Shown: positions 1 through 8,535, counted from the first letter of the stretch. The stretch is DNA of 64,000 nt from Nitrobacter sp. NHB1 (GCF_036964665.1 NZ_JBAMDA010000001.1:2580001-2644000); one strand, 5' to 3'. Notes: a model not told the origin generated them from the sequence alone. Program-made: numbers and translations.

Positions 1-66
1 TCGCTCGAAAACGCTTACAAGGGGCGGCGGCCAGCGATCCGGCAGGCGGAAAGAGCAGGTGACGGC

Positions 67-381
67 ATGATCCGCGGGATTTTTCGCTCGATTGGGCTGC
101 TTCTGCTCGCGGGCGGTTTCATTTTTCTGGTCTACGACGGCGCGCGGTCGATCGCCGACCAGACCGTGCGGCTGACCGGGCTCGGCGAATTCTGGAACGA
201 TATTCACCAGGCCAGTCAGCAAGCGGTTCGCACCCAGATCGAAGCGACGGCGCCCTGGATGTGGGATCTCGTCAAGCTGGTCCTGAACCAGCCCGCTTTC
301 GCAGTGCTGGCGGTTGCGGGCATTCTCCTGATGCTGCTGTTCCGGCCGCGACGGCCGCTGATCGGCTACTCCCGGGATTGA
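67..381 (+). CDS. small two-helix membrane protein, conserved hypothetical
   Basis: This 104-residue protein has one hydrophobic helix near residues 8-25 and a second near 78-92, followed by a basic tail, so it is probably a small inner-membrane protein with both ends on the same side. The middle (about 30-75) is soluble and amphipathic. No catalytic motif is visible. Its ATG overlaps a TGA at 68-70 in another frame that is open to the window edge, so it is probably the last gene of an operon entering from the left and is translationally coupled to it. Similar short proteins occur in Bradyrhizobium relatives, sometimes labelled PetM-like; that label is not supported by function. Role unknown. 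Confidence 0.7.
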   Translation: MIRGIFRSIGLLLLAGGFIFLVYDGARSIADQTVRLTGLGEFWNDIHQASQQAVRTQIEATAPWMWDLVKLVLNQPAFAVLAVAGILLMLLFRPRRPLIGYSRD

Positions 382-483
382 ATCGCCGGGACATCGACGC
401 CCCCGCTCGTCACCGCGAAAAATACTTTTTGTTAACCATAACGGGTGCAGAACCGGCCATCTCGTGACAAGGGGACAGGTCCG

Positions 484-1197
484 GTGCAACTCGCGCGTGC
501 GTTTGCAATGTCGACGGTGGCCGCGCTGACCGCGCTGGCGCTGTCGGGGTGCATGCGGCACCCGGCGCCGGTGGCGATGGTGCGCCCGCATAACGATCTC
601 GATGCGCTGGCCTATGGCGGGCGGCTGGCCGTTGCGCCGCCGCCGGCCTCCCGCCGCGACACACGGATTCGAGCGGCCCGCGCCGCCGCGGTCGCGCCCG
701 TTGTCTACGCCGCGGCTCCGCCGCCCGTCGCGCGCGATCCCGCCTACCGCCTCGATGCCGGCGACCGGCTGCGCATCGTGGTCTATGGCCAGGAAGGCCT
801 CACCAACAGCTATCTGGTCGATGCCGGCGGCAGCATCACCATGCCCTTGATCGGCGCCGTCACCGCGCGCGGCCGCACGCCCGCCGAACTGTCCGCGGCG
901 ATCGCCGCGCGGCTGCGCAATGGCTACATCCGCCAGCCCTATGTCGCCGCCGAAGTGGAGGCCTACCGGCCGTTCTTCATTCTCGGCGAGGTCGCGGCCC
1001 CCGGCCAGTATCCGTTCGTGCCCAACATGACCGTTGAGAGCGCAGTCGCCATCGCCGGCGGCTTCTCGCCCCGCGCCAAGCGCGACCGCGTCACCGTCAC
1101 CCACACCGATGCCCGCGGCACCGTCCGTCTCGTCGTGTCCACCGCAACTCTGCTCAGCCCCGGCGACACCATCCTCGTCGGCGAACGCTGGTTCTGA
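484..1197 (+). CDS. polysaccharide export lipoprotein (Wza/KpsD-like, SLBB domain)
   Basis: Outer-membrane polysaccharide export protein of the Poly_export family. The N-terminus is a lipoprotein signal ending in a lipobox LSGC, so the mature protein should be lipid-anchored. After a Pro/Ala-rich linker the export domain begins near YRLDAGDRLRI and includes the typical segment on presenting a value to the outer surface; an SLBB-type segment (GEVAAPGQYPF) follows. At about 237 residues it is shorter than Wza (about 380) and has one SLBB repeat, like minimal rhizobial exporters. GTG at 484 is chosen because AAGGGGACAGG precedes it; an upstream GTG at 445 and an ATG at 508 are alternatives. No glycosyltransferase or tyrosine kinase lies beside it, so the exported polymer is unknown. 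Confidence 0.82.
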   Translation: MQLARAFAMSTVAALTALALSGCMRHPAPVAMVRPHNDLDALAYGGRLAVAPPPASRRDTRIRAARAAAVAPVVYAAAPPPVARDPAYRLDAGDRLRIVVYGQEGLTNSYLVDAGGSITMPLIGAVTARGRTPAELSAAIAARLRNGYIRQPYVAAEVEAYRPFFILGEVAAPGQYPFVPNMTVESAVAIAGGFSPRAKRDRVTVTHTDARGTVRLVVSTATLLSPGDTILVGERWF

Positions 1198-1370
1198 GGA
1201 CGTTCTTGTTTTTTGCGATGCCTGGCGAAGAAGGCGAGGCGGCCGGCCGGCGAGATCGGCATTGGTCTTGTCGCAGCTTGCGCGCGCATCGCAAGGTTCG
1301 TGCTGGCCGTGAACCGATTCGATCCTGCCGCAGGGCGGAAGTCATCATTCCCCGACGGCCGGCATCGCCA

Positions 1371-1730
1371 TTATCGCCACATCCAGTTATGGCCCCAATC
1401 GCCCTTCCAGCCCGTGAGACGACCTCTGCGGAATTGCAGATAGAGCCGGTCCTTGCGGTTGAAGAAGCCGCTGCCGCCGTAACTTCGAAACGCCAGAAAC
1501 ACCTCGTTGCCCGGGCGTCCGCTGATGGTGATCAGCGGCACGCCGAGCGCTCCCGCTGCGGTCGCCTCGTCCATGCCGAAAGCCAGCGGGGTGGTGTTCG
1601 ACAGCGTCGCCGTAAAGGGTGACGAATGTGACGGATCCACGATTGCTTGCTGCGCGTATCCCGGCGCGATCAACGCCGCGGACAACGCAACAGCGCATGT
1701 CGAGGCGAAGAGGAATGTCCGCTGCTTCAT
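1371..1730 (-). CDS. small secreted protein, conserved hypothetical
   Basis: This 119-residue protein has a clear Sec signal peptide with the cleavage site probably after the AQA-like segment near residue 27. The mature part is about 90 residues, ends in an aromatic and basic segment (WKGDWGHNWMWR), and has no cysteines. No known domain was recognised. It is transcribed alone on the minus strand, convergent with the export lipoprotein gene. A short, probably periplasmic protein of unknown function. Confidence 0.6.
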   Translation of the reverse strand: MKQRTFLFASTCAVALSAALIAPGYAQQAIVDPSHSSPFTATLSNTTPLAFGMDEATAAGALGVPLITISGRPGNEVFLAFRSYGGSGFFNRKDRLYLQFRRGRLTGWKGDWGHNWMWR

Positions 1731-2039
1731 GATGCCGCCTTTGTGCTTGCTGACACGTCAGGTTTGAGGTCGTCCGGAATTCTGCCGGCTTCGATGGCCG
1801 ATGCCAACACATTTGCACTTTGCTTCCGCGAGTGATTGCAGCCTTTGCCAATGACCGTCACCGTTTACCTCATCGGTCCGCCGGATGCCGGAGCCTCCCG
1901 GCAAATTGCCAAAAGGCAGCGGTTTCCGTCGAATTGTAGGAGGGTTGCTACGTGAGCATTAATAATACCCCTTAATCCTCGCGAATCTACTTATCGGCTA
2001 AAGTTCGCGCAGCGCCGAACTGCAAACCGATGAGGATCA
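1731..2039. other. divergent intergenic region
   Basis: About 300 bases between the minus-strand secreted-protein gene and the plus-strand HD-GYP gene. The part at 1950-2010 is AT-rich compared with its surroundings (AATAATACCCCTTAAT), which fits a promoter zone for the HD-GYP gene, and GATGAGGA before the ATG at 2040 gives a ribosome binding site. No operator or RNA element could be recognised. Confidence 0.35.
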
Positions 2040-3134
2040 ATGACGACGCTCACAACCGGATCGCACGCAAGACGCCGCCTGCTGCTGGCGTCTGACCGGA
2101 GCGATCGAAGCGACGACCTCGGGGCGATTTTGCAACGCGTCGGCGACGTCGATACCACCTTGACGTCCGAGATTCCGGACACTCCGGCGGGCCGGTTTGC
2201 CGGCATCGTCGTCGACATCAATTTGCGTTCGGCCGAAAGCGTATTGCGGGTGCGCGACAAGCTGTGCGCCGAGGCCTATCGATCGGTGCCACGGCTGTTC
2301 GTTCTTGCGGATGCGCTTCACCACGGGTCGATGCAGGCGTGGGCGCTCGGCGCCACCGACACGATTTCGCGTCCATTCGACGCGCAAGCCATCCTGCAAC
2401 GTATCCGCTCCGCATTCCCCGGAGACGACGGCCGTGACGCTGCGGCAAGCACCAAGGCTCTGAACCGGGGCATTGCCGCGGCTCATGCCGTGCTGGTGAA
2501 GATATTCGAGCGGCTTCCGGCCGGAGTTCCACTCGCATTCAGCGACGTGCTGGAGGTTGAGGGCGAGATTCTGAGGGCTATCAAGCGTTCCTCGTTGCGT
2601 GACTGGCTGGCCGCCGTCGGCCGCCATCACGACCACAGTTATCGCCACTGCCTTTTTGTCACAGGCTTCGCCGCCGCGTTTGCGCAGCGTCTCGGGATGC
2701 GCGAGGACGATCAGCGCCGGCTGGCGCGCGCCGCCTTGTTGCATGATGTGGGCAAGGCTTTCATCCCCGTTGCGATCCTCGACAAGCCGGGCAAGCTCAG
2801 CAACGAGGAGAAGAACGAAATTCGCCGGCATCCGCGCCTCGGCTATGAGGCCTTGCTGAAGCAGGGCGGCTTCCCGCCCGAGATGCTCGATGTCGTCCTG
2901 CACCATCATGAGTTCCTCGATGGCTCGGGATATCCCGATGGTCTGCGCGGCGATCAGATCAGCGACATCGTGCGCTTGATCACGATCGTGGACATTCATG
3001 CGGCGCTGGTCGAGAAGCGGGCCTATCGCCTCCCGTTCACGCACGCCAAGTCCTTCGCGATGATGGAAGAAATGGGCGACAAGCTCGATCAGCACTTGCT
3101 GCAGGCCTTCCGCCCGGTGGCGCTGGGCTGTTGA
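2040..3134 (+). CDS. HD-GYP domain protein with receiver-like N-terminus, putative cyclic-di-GMP phosphodiesterase
   Basis: 364 residues. Residues about 15-130 look like a degenerate response-regulator receiver fold: an aspartate sits at the expected strand end (IVVDIN), but the conserved lysine position reads SRPFD. Residues about 200-345 are an HD-GYP domain with the metal-binding set visible: an early histidine (GRHHDHS), LLHDVGK, a later HHHE, and GSGYPDG. HD-GYP proteins hydrolyse cyclic-di-GMP, usually to pGpG or GMP; here that activity is inferred from retained motifs. The degenerate receiver suggests it is not a normal phosphorylation target. No sensor kinase is adjacent. ATG at 2040 follows GATGAGGA. 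Confidence 0.85.
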   Translation: MTTLTTGSHARRRLLLASDRSDRSDDLGAILQRVGDVDTTLTSEIPDTPAGRFAGIVVDINLRSAESVLRVRDKLCAEAYRSVPRLFVLADALHHGSMQAWALGATDTISRPFDAQAILQRIRSAFPGDDGRDAAASTKALNRGIAAAHAVLVKIFERLPAGVPLAFSDVLEVEGEILRAIKRSSLRDWLAAVGRHHDHSYRHCLFVTGFAAAFAQRLGMREDDQRRLARAALLHDVGKAFIPVAILDKPGKLSNEEKNEIRRHPRLGYEALLKQGGFPPEMLDVVLHHHEFLDGSGYPDGLRGDQISDIVRLITIVDIHAALVEKRAYRLPFTHAKSFAMMEEMGDKLDQHLLQAFRPVALGC

Positions 3135-3506
3135 CCGGCCGCGCCGCGCGCCCACGAAAGCTTGGGATCAGGCGCCGGCAAGACCTGCGTGTTCTCGCCG
3201 CCTGGCTCCTCCTTCGCACGGGATGACCGTGGCAATATCGCCCACGCCTATTCCGGCTGCGACCGCGGCACCTCGGAGGACTCCATGATGGACAAGCTGC
3301 TCGACCCGCAGGGCGCGCGGCGGGAGCAGGGCGGCCATCCGACCCGGCGCGGGGCGCGCGACGAAAAAATATGGCGGCGCAGATCCGGCACGGGTCGCTG
3401 CGGCTCCGGCGGACAGCCCATCGCCCCGGGATCGGGCAGCAATTTCCGAATCGCCACGTCAGGGGACGTTGCCGCCGCCCGGTCAATCGGCTAAACGGAA
3501 TGCCTC
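3135..3506. other. intergenic region before tRNA-Arg
   Basis: About 370 bases that should contain the promoter for the tRNA gene. Open frames exist on both strands but have no recognisable product, and their composition fits chance frames in GC-rich DNA. Nothing else could be identified. Confidence 0.3.
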
Positions 3507-3583
3507 GCACCCGTAGCTCAGCTGGATAGAGCGTTGCCCTCCGAAGGCAAAGGTCACACGTTCGAATCGTGTCGGGTGCGCCA
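3507..3583 (+). tRNA. tRNA-Arg (anticodon CCG)
   Basis: A complete cloverleaf can be drawn: acceptor GCACCCG pairs with CGGGTGC, the D arm carries TAGCTCAGCTGGATAGAGC, the anticodon stem TTGCC/GGCAA closes loop CTCCGAA with anticodon CCG at 3541-3543, and the T loop is TTCGAAT. The CCA tail is encoded at 3581-3583. It reads arginine CGG codons, which are frequent in this GC-rich genome. Confidence 0.96.
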
Positions 3584-3718
3584 TCTTTACCGAGTCGGAT
3601 CAGGCGCTCAGGTCGCCGGCCACCTCGGCCTTCGAGACATCGCTCAGAGCAAGTACCGGATAAGTACCGTTTTCGGTGCGCGGACTTTATGCGACGTCGC
3701 CGGTCGCCATCCCAGTAG

Positions 3719-3767
3719 CAGTTTCGTAAACCGAAGGTCGGGAGTTCAATCCTCTCTGCCAGCACCA
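3719..3767 (+). other. 3' fragment of a tRNA gene (Thr CGT type), probable integration attachment remnant
   Basis: The segment from the anticodon loop (TTCGTAA, anticodon CGT) through the T arm (GGGAGTTCAATCC) to TGCCAGCACCA matches the 3' half of a tRNA, but no D arm or 5' acceptor strand lies upstream. Such 3' halves are left at the far end of islands that integrate into tRNA genes. No integrase gene is present in the neighbourhood. The amino-acid assignment rests on the loop alone. Confidence 0.7.
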
Positions 3768-3889
3768 TTTCTACAGCGATCCGATGCCCGGGCCATCGAC
3801 GGAACGAATTCGCCCCCAGTCTCCGCCGTGGAGGCAACCATTGCCGTCGTCTGTAAGCGAAGATGCTTATGCTCATCAGCCGATCGCAG

Positions 3890-5465
3890 CTACACCGGGT
3901 CACGTCGTTTGCGACGATCGTCGAGGCCAAAATGAGACATCGATGCAACAAAAGTTCCAGGTCGCTCCCGCGCTCGCGCTCGTTCTTCGACGCCGACTGC
4001 CAAGGCCAATTGGATGAGCGCGGAACGAGCTATCTTCATCACACGCAGAGCCTTAGTCTCGAGAAAATCACTGTCGATCGAGAACCCCAAGCCTTCGCTG
4101 CTTGGTGCGGCCCGCATAAACGGTCGTGCCCAGTCCTCGTGGACCTGCAGGAATTTGTGTTCGAGCGCGTTACGGATGTCGTGGAGCTCTCGCGCATCAG
4201 GTCCAGTCGTGTGCTTTAGTTGGTCGTCGAACAGCTCCTTCGAAAGCCAGAAAAGTCCGCGTAGCGGCCAATTCAGGTAATCTCTGAAGCGATCGAGGAG
4301 CCGCGGCTTTCCTTCGACCATCCAAACATTCTTGAAATTGATGCGGTCCGCCATTTTCCCAGCTTCCAATAGTGGTCAACGAGGAATGCCACCTTATCCA
4401 GCAGCGAATAGGCAATGCGGTAGGCCGTGCGCACCCGTTCAATGGCCAGTGAATGCATAGGATAGTCCAGCGTGTCGAATAGCCGAACGCCACGATCGGA
4501 AAAGTGCAGCTTGGTGTCGCAAAGACCCTCGTAGAGCATGAAACGGGCCGACACATACTCCTGTTTCATCTGGTTAAAGAAACCGATAACTGGCGGTGGC
4601 GTCACGATGCCCGGTCTCTCATCGAACCTTTCGCTTATGGGCGGCAGGACGAGATCGTCACATGCCGCTCTCGCCTGCGGCCCAAGGTCATTGAGCGGAT
4701 TCAGTAATAGGCGACGGTCGAGGCACCACTGCCGGTACTTCCGCTCAGCTTTGCTCTTTCCGAGCGGAGGTACGCCGAAATCCTGTAACTCGCGTATTCG
4801 ATCCAGATTGCCTGCCGCAGCATATCTTTTAGCCTCTTCAGCGAAACGTTGCACCAATGCGTCTGGGTAGATGGAGTCGTGTACTGCATCGGCGGCAGTG
4901 GCGGCGATCAGTCCGTCATGGGCGTGCAGCAATAGAATTGCGCGTTCGCGATCATCATCCAACAGCCCACCATAATGCTTGAGGCCATAACCGCTATTGG
5001 CCTGCGCCATAGCGAATTTGGGGATGATGCGTAGCGCTGCGTCCCATCCTTCAATGGCGTCGATGATGCGCCCGATTGCATTGAGTTAATTCGCCCGGTT
5101 AGTCAGGATCTGGCAGCGACGCATGACATCGAGTTCGACGAAGCCAGGATGGGTGACAGCGCGCGACAGGGCGAGTATCTGCTGTTCCCGTTCGGGATGC
5201 TCCCAAGCCCAAGACCACGCGTTCGCTCGAAAATATTCGAGAATCGCGCCGTGTCTGGCGTCCAGATCGCGCTTTTCCAGCTCTTCGAGCAAGTAGATCG
5301 CACGGTCTGCGCCCCGCGCGAAACGCGCGTCGTTTGAAGCGTCGATCAGTACACCGATATGGTCGAGCGCGGCGTGCTTCGCGAATGTGCTGAACTTAAC
5401 GAACATCGGAAATTCAGCCCCGTTCATCGCCGCGCAAGCGGCTTGGCCCAAACGAGGCTCAAGGT
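3890..5465 (-). pseudogene. decayed LA2681-like HEPN domain protein
   Basis: Three lesions break one coding region. (1) The 5' end is cut near 5465 by IS630 sequence. (2) An in-frame TAA at 5086-5088 interrupts otherwise continuous reading; it probably arose from CAA. (3) A frameshift near 4345-4365 moves reading into the frame that carries the C-terminus. Reassembled, the protein has an N-terminal helical repeat-like part (about 5465-5000), a central part, and a C-terminal domain resembling the LA2681 HEPN family. The HEPN signature R-x4-H is visible as RNALEH near 4174-4157, so the catalytic motif outlived the reading frame. HEPN proteins are often RNases in toxin-antitoxin or phage defence roles; that function here is inference, and this copy should be inactive. 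Confidence 0.7.
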
Positions 5466-5830
5466 GATTCAGAGTCTGCGGAGGTGATTTGCCATGCCGC
5501 ATCCTTTGTCGAACGATCTGCGTGAGCGTGTTGTTGCCTATGTCGAGGCGGGGAACTCGTGCCATGGGGCTGCTGCCCGTTTTGGGACTTCGGTATCTTT
5601 TGCGGTGAACCTGATGCGGCGCTGGCGGGAGACGGGTCGGGTCGATCCGCGTCCGCGTGGCGGGTTCCGGCATGGCAAGCTCGGTCAGCACCGCGACTTC
5701 ATTCTTGCGACAGTCGCGGCCGAGAGCGACATCACCATGCCTGAACTGGCGGAAAAACTCGCCAAGGCCAAGGGCGTCAAAGCAGACCCGTCGAACCTGT
5801 CGAAATTCTTGATCGCCTGCGGGATGATCG
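5466..5830 (+). pseudogene. IS630 family transposase, N-terminal fragment
   Basis: The reading frame starts at ATG 5494 with a helix-turn-helix region typical of IS630 first domains (LSNDLRERVV near the start, then AARFGTS and RWRETG). About 110 residues are recognisable, up to SNLSKFL near 5815. The frame then runs into IS110-derived sequence and stops at 5872-5874. The DDE catalytic domain is missing, so this is a dead remnant cut by the IS110 insertion. Its left end also truncates the HEPN gene. Confidence 0.8.
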
Positions 5831-6842
5831 GTGCCTCTGCCTGGAAGGCGATACCATCGACCCAGATTCGGTGAAGGATCACTCCGATGCGCCGAGCAGG
5901 CGCCACCATGGCGCGCTTCCGACCGCGGCGGCGTGCGATCTGTGTTGCCCATGTTCTGAGCCATGTCGAGCGCCCCCGATTCATCATGACGGTCGCGGCC
6001 TGACAAAGCGCGCGGCGCAGGTTGATGTCTCCGGCCTTTGTGATACCGCCCGATACATCACGTTCGCCAGACTGATTGCGTGAGGGGGTCAGGCCGACCC
6101 AAGGGCCAATTTTTTTCGACGACGTGAATCGGGCAGGATCATCTACGGCAGAGCGGAAAGTCAGCGCCACGACTGCGCCGATCCCGGGCATAGACATTAA
6201 CCGATGGCATACCGCATCATCCTGGGCGAGCTGGCGGACGCGTCGTTCCAGTTCCGCCAGTTCGCGCCGCAGAGAGGCCCGCGCTCGGAGCATCGGTTCC
6301 GTCGCGGTTTCGAGCATTAGATTGCCGACCGCCAGTTCGCGGATGCGATGCTCGAACTGGCCGCGCGAGATGGCACCGACCTTCAGCCCGAAGTTCCGCA
6401 AGAGCCCACGCAGGGACATCTCCAGTGCGATCATGCCCTGCTGGACCGCTTTCCGAGCTCCGAGCACGGCACGGACCTCCTGCGCCGAAACGGATTTGCA
6501 GTGAACCGGGCGGAACCAACCGAGATGCAGCAGGCGCGCAATCCCCTCTGCGTCGCGCCGGTCAGTCTTGATCGGCATGGCCTTCAAGGCGCCCTTGACC
6601 TGCCGAGTTTCCATCAAAACGACGTCCAGACCTGCCTCGGTCAATCCACGATGAAGCCATTGCGACAAGGGGCCGGCCTCGAGGCCGATGGCGGCAATGC
6701 TGCCATTCTGTTCTCCGATCCAACTCACCAGCACCTCGGGCTCACTGGCGACCTGTGCCTCCTTCACGATCTTCCCGTGCTCGCTGACCACGCAGATCGC
6801 GATCTTCGCCAACGACACATCCAGCCCGACAAACAGTCTCAT
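5685..6842 (-). CDS. IS110 family transposase
   Basis: DEDD-type transposase. The N-terminal RuvC-like domain starts at once (FVGLDVSLAKI, then IGLEAGPLSQWL, and TDRRDAEGIARL). The C-terminal transposase_20 domain has SMPGIGAVVALTF and GLTPSRNQSG near residues 225-275. ATG at 6842 follows AGGAGGACTGCGGG, a strong binding site. The family-typical C-terminus (HRIWVDG) is reached near 5850, but no stop codon follows: the frame continues about 50 residues into antisense IS630 sequence and ends at 5685. The enzyme core is intact, so the element may still be active, with an abnormal tail acquired at insertion. Confidence 0.85.
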   Translation of the reverse strand: MRLFVGLDVSLAKIAICVVSEHGKIVKEAQVASEPEVLVSWIGEQNGSIAAIGLEAGPLSQWLHRGLTEAGLDVVLMETRQVKGALKAMPIKTDRRDAEGIARLLHLGWFRPVHCKSVSAQEVRAVLGARKAVQQGMIALEMSLRGLLRNFGLKVGAISRGQFEHRIRELAVGNLMLETATEPMLRARASLRRELAELERRVRQLAQDDAVCHRLMSMPGIGAVVALTFRSAVDDPARFTSSKKIGPWVGLTPSRNQSGERDVSGGITKAGDINLRRALCQAATVMMNRGRSTWLRTWATQIARRRGRKRAMVAPARRIGVILHRIWVDGIAFQAEAPIIPQAIKNFDRFDGSALTPLALASFSASSGMVMSLSAATVARMKSRC

Positions 6843-6926
6843 CCCGCAGTCCTCCTTCTGGTTCGATACGGGAACAGCGACAGCTTGCCATGATCTTGCA
6901 AGCGGTAACGAGCAGTGCGCGACGCA
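5825..6926 (-). mobile_element. IS110 family insertion sequence
   Basis: An IS110-type element inserted into IS630 sequence on its left and abutting an IS5 element on its right. IS110 elements lack strong terminal inverted repeats, so both ends are estimates: the left junction is where IS630 coding sequence stops (about 5820-5850), and the right limit is the start of the IS5 terminal sequence at 6927. Confidence 0.6.
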
Positions 6927-7773
6927 GGACCCGTTACGGCATCTCATTGATCAGAGCCAAAAGATGACGGCGGCTGCGATGCAGATAGCTGACAAGAAGG
7001 TATGGGCGCATCGGTCGTAGCGTGTATGGATGCGCCGCCAGTCCTTCAGCCTGCCGAACATGTTCTCGATCTTGTGGCGCTGGCGATAGAGCACACGATC
7101 ATGCTCGATCGGCGTCTTGCGATTGGACTTCGACGGAATGCATGCCGTGATGCCGCGCGCGGCAAGCGCCTGGCGGAACCAGTCGGCGTCGTAGCCCTTG
7201 TCGCCGAGCAACTGCCTAGCGGGCGGTAACGCATCGAGCATCAATGCAGCGCCCTTGTAATCGCTCATCTGGCCTTCGCTGAGCAGCAGGATGACGGGAC
7301 GTCCCTGACCATCGCATACGGCGTGCAGCTTCGAGTTCAGGCCGCCCTTGGTGCGCCCGATACGCCTGGGAACAGGCCCTTTTTAAAAAGGCTCGCAGCG
7401 GTGCGATGCGCCTTTAAATGCGTGGCATCGATCATCAACCGGGATGGTTTGCCGGCCTTGCGGGCCAGTTCGGCGAAGATTTTATTGAACACGCCGAGCC
7501 GGCTCCAGCGCACGAACCGATTGTAGATGGTCTTGTGCGGGCCATACTCGCGCGGCGCATCGCGCCAGCGCAGCCCGTTTCTGATGACGAAGATGATGCC
7601 GCTGATCACCCGCCGGTCATCGACCCTCGCGATCCCGTGCGATAACGGAAAATACGGTTCGATCCGGCGCATCTGCGCCTCTGACAGCAAAAACAAATCA
7701 GTCATGGCGGCGGCCCCCTCACGACACCAGTGAATCAGCCAATCAGGCAAACCGCAAGAAAATTAATGGGTCC
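6927..7773 (-). mobile_element. IS5 family insertion sequence (IS427-like, two-frame)
   Basis: About 847 bases. The ends carry imperfect inverted repeats: GGACCCGTTA at 6927 and, on the other strand, GGACCCATTA at 7773. The element carries one transposase split over two frames. It is inserted within IS66 sequence on its right. A target duplication could not be confirmed. Confidence 0.75.
6951..7705 (-). CDS. IS5 family transposase, two frames joined by -1 frameshift
   Basis: The first frame (7705 down to 7337) encodes the DUF4096-type N-terminal domain and the first catalytic aspartate (LMIDATHLK). The second (to 6951) carries the rest of the DDE domain: GDKGYDADWFR and, later, RHKIENMFGRLKDWRR with the catalytic glutamate. 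Between them, at about 7378-7392, the minus strand reads TTTTTAAAAAGGG; a -1 slip on AAA-AAG continues in frame into RRIGRTKGG and on to the second half. This layout is known for the IS427 group of IS5. Both halves look undamaged, so the element may be functional. Confidence 0.85.
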
Positions 7774-8150
7774 TGATCCTGGTATCCAGCGCAGCGGTAT
7801 AGGCCCAAGGCAGCAGGTCGTCGATCTGGCTGTTGGGATGGCCGTTGACGATCCTAGTGATGACGTCGGCCAGATAGTTATGCGGTTCGATGCTGCAAAG
7901 CTTGCAGGTCTCGATCAGCGAGGCGATGACGGCCCAGTGCTCGCCGCCGCTGTCGGAGCCGGCGAACAACGCGTTCTTGCGGTTGAGCGCAATCGGCCGG
8001 ATTGAGCGTTCGACGACGTTGCTGTCGATCTCGATGCGGCCGTCATCGAGGTATCGCGTGAGCCCCTCCCAGCGCGACAGCGCGTAGCTGATCGCCTCGG
8101 CGAGTTTGGTCTTCTGGCTGATCAGGTCGAGCTTGGCACGCAGTGGCCGG
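7763..8150 (-). pseudogene. IS66 family transposase, C-terminal fragment
   Basis: The minus-strand frame encodes about 125 residues of the TnpC C-terminus: KLAEAISYALSRW, then RIEIDSNVVERSIRP with the catalytic glutamate, then GSDSGGEHWAVIASLIETCK and HPNSQIDDLLPW. The N-terminal two-thirds and the partner genes tnpA and tnpB are absent. The right edge joins IS1182-like sequence directly near 8148. Confidence 0.85.
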
Positions 8151-8262
8151 GCTGGGCAAGACCAAGCTGCGCGGCCTCGACAGGGTGGATTGGGCTTTCG
8201 CCTTCACCGCTGCCGCCTACAATCTTGTGCGGCTGCCCAAGCTGCTGGCGGCGTCGCCATGA
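8146..8262 (+). pseudogene. IS1182-like transposase, extreme C-terminal fragment
   Basis: Thirty-eight codons resembling the end of IS1182-group transposases (RGLDRVDWAFAF, AAYNLVRLPKLL) and closing with TGA at 8260-8262. A sequence often seen at the 3' end of such elements (TTCTTCAACAGCCTGCTAA) lies near 8555-8575, suggesting that the element end was split by the small gene between. Confidence 0.6.
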
Positions 8263-8316
8263 CGGCAAACCCAGATAAACAGGATCGACAACGCCAGCCA
8301 CCTCAAGGGGCTGCAA

Positions 8317-8535
8317 TTGCAGTTCCGCCGCTATGCCCGATGGAGCGAAAGCTGGGATCATGATCACTGCGCTGCCTGTTGGGTCAAATTCGCGGAGTTC
8401 GAAGGCCCAGACATCCAGCACGAGGGGTACGCCACTCGCGATGACTACCCGAAAGGCGCCTGCTATGAGTGGGTCTGCCAAACCTGCTTTGATGATTTGA
8501 AGGATGCCATGAACTGGTCAGCCGCCGCCGGATGA
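8317..8535 (+). CDS. small Cys/His-rich hypothetical protein, probably 5' truncated
   Basis: About 72 residues with a likely zinc-binding arrangement: HDHCAACW near residues 15-22 and VCQTCF near 53-58 (CxxC twice). No ATG or GTG lies between the in-frame TGA at 8260 and the first conserved residues; only a weak TTG at 8317 is available. The codons upstream read as similar protein, so the true N-terminus seems lost at the junction with the IS1182 fragment. No family was recognised; expression is doubtful. Confidence 0.4.
   Translation: MQFRRYARWSESWDHDHCAACWVKFAEFEGPDIQHEGYATRDDYPKGACYEWVCQTCFDDLKDAMNWSAAAG

Noticed and set aside
2037-3155. 372-codon minus-strand frame opposite the HD-GYP gene
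   Set aside because: Shadow of the real gene; the plus strand contains the full HD-GYP motif set.
3037-3951. Long minus-strand open frame with segments such as [15 protein letters not shown] and AERIELPTFGLR
   Set aside because: These peptides are antisense translations of tRNA-Arg and of the tRNA-Thr fragment; this is a well-known artefact in protein databases.
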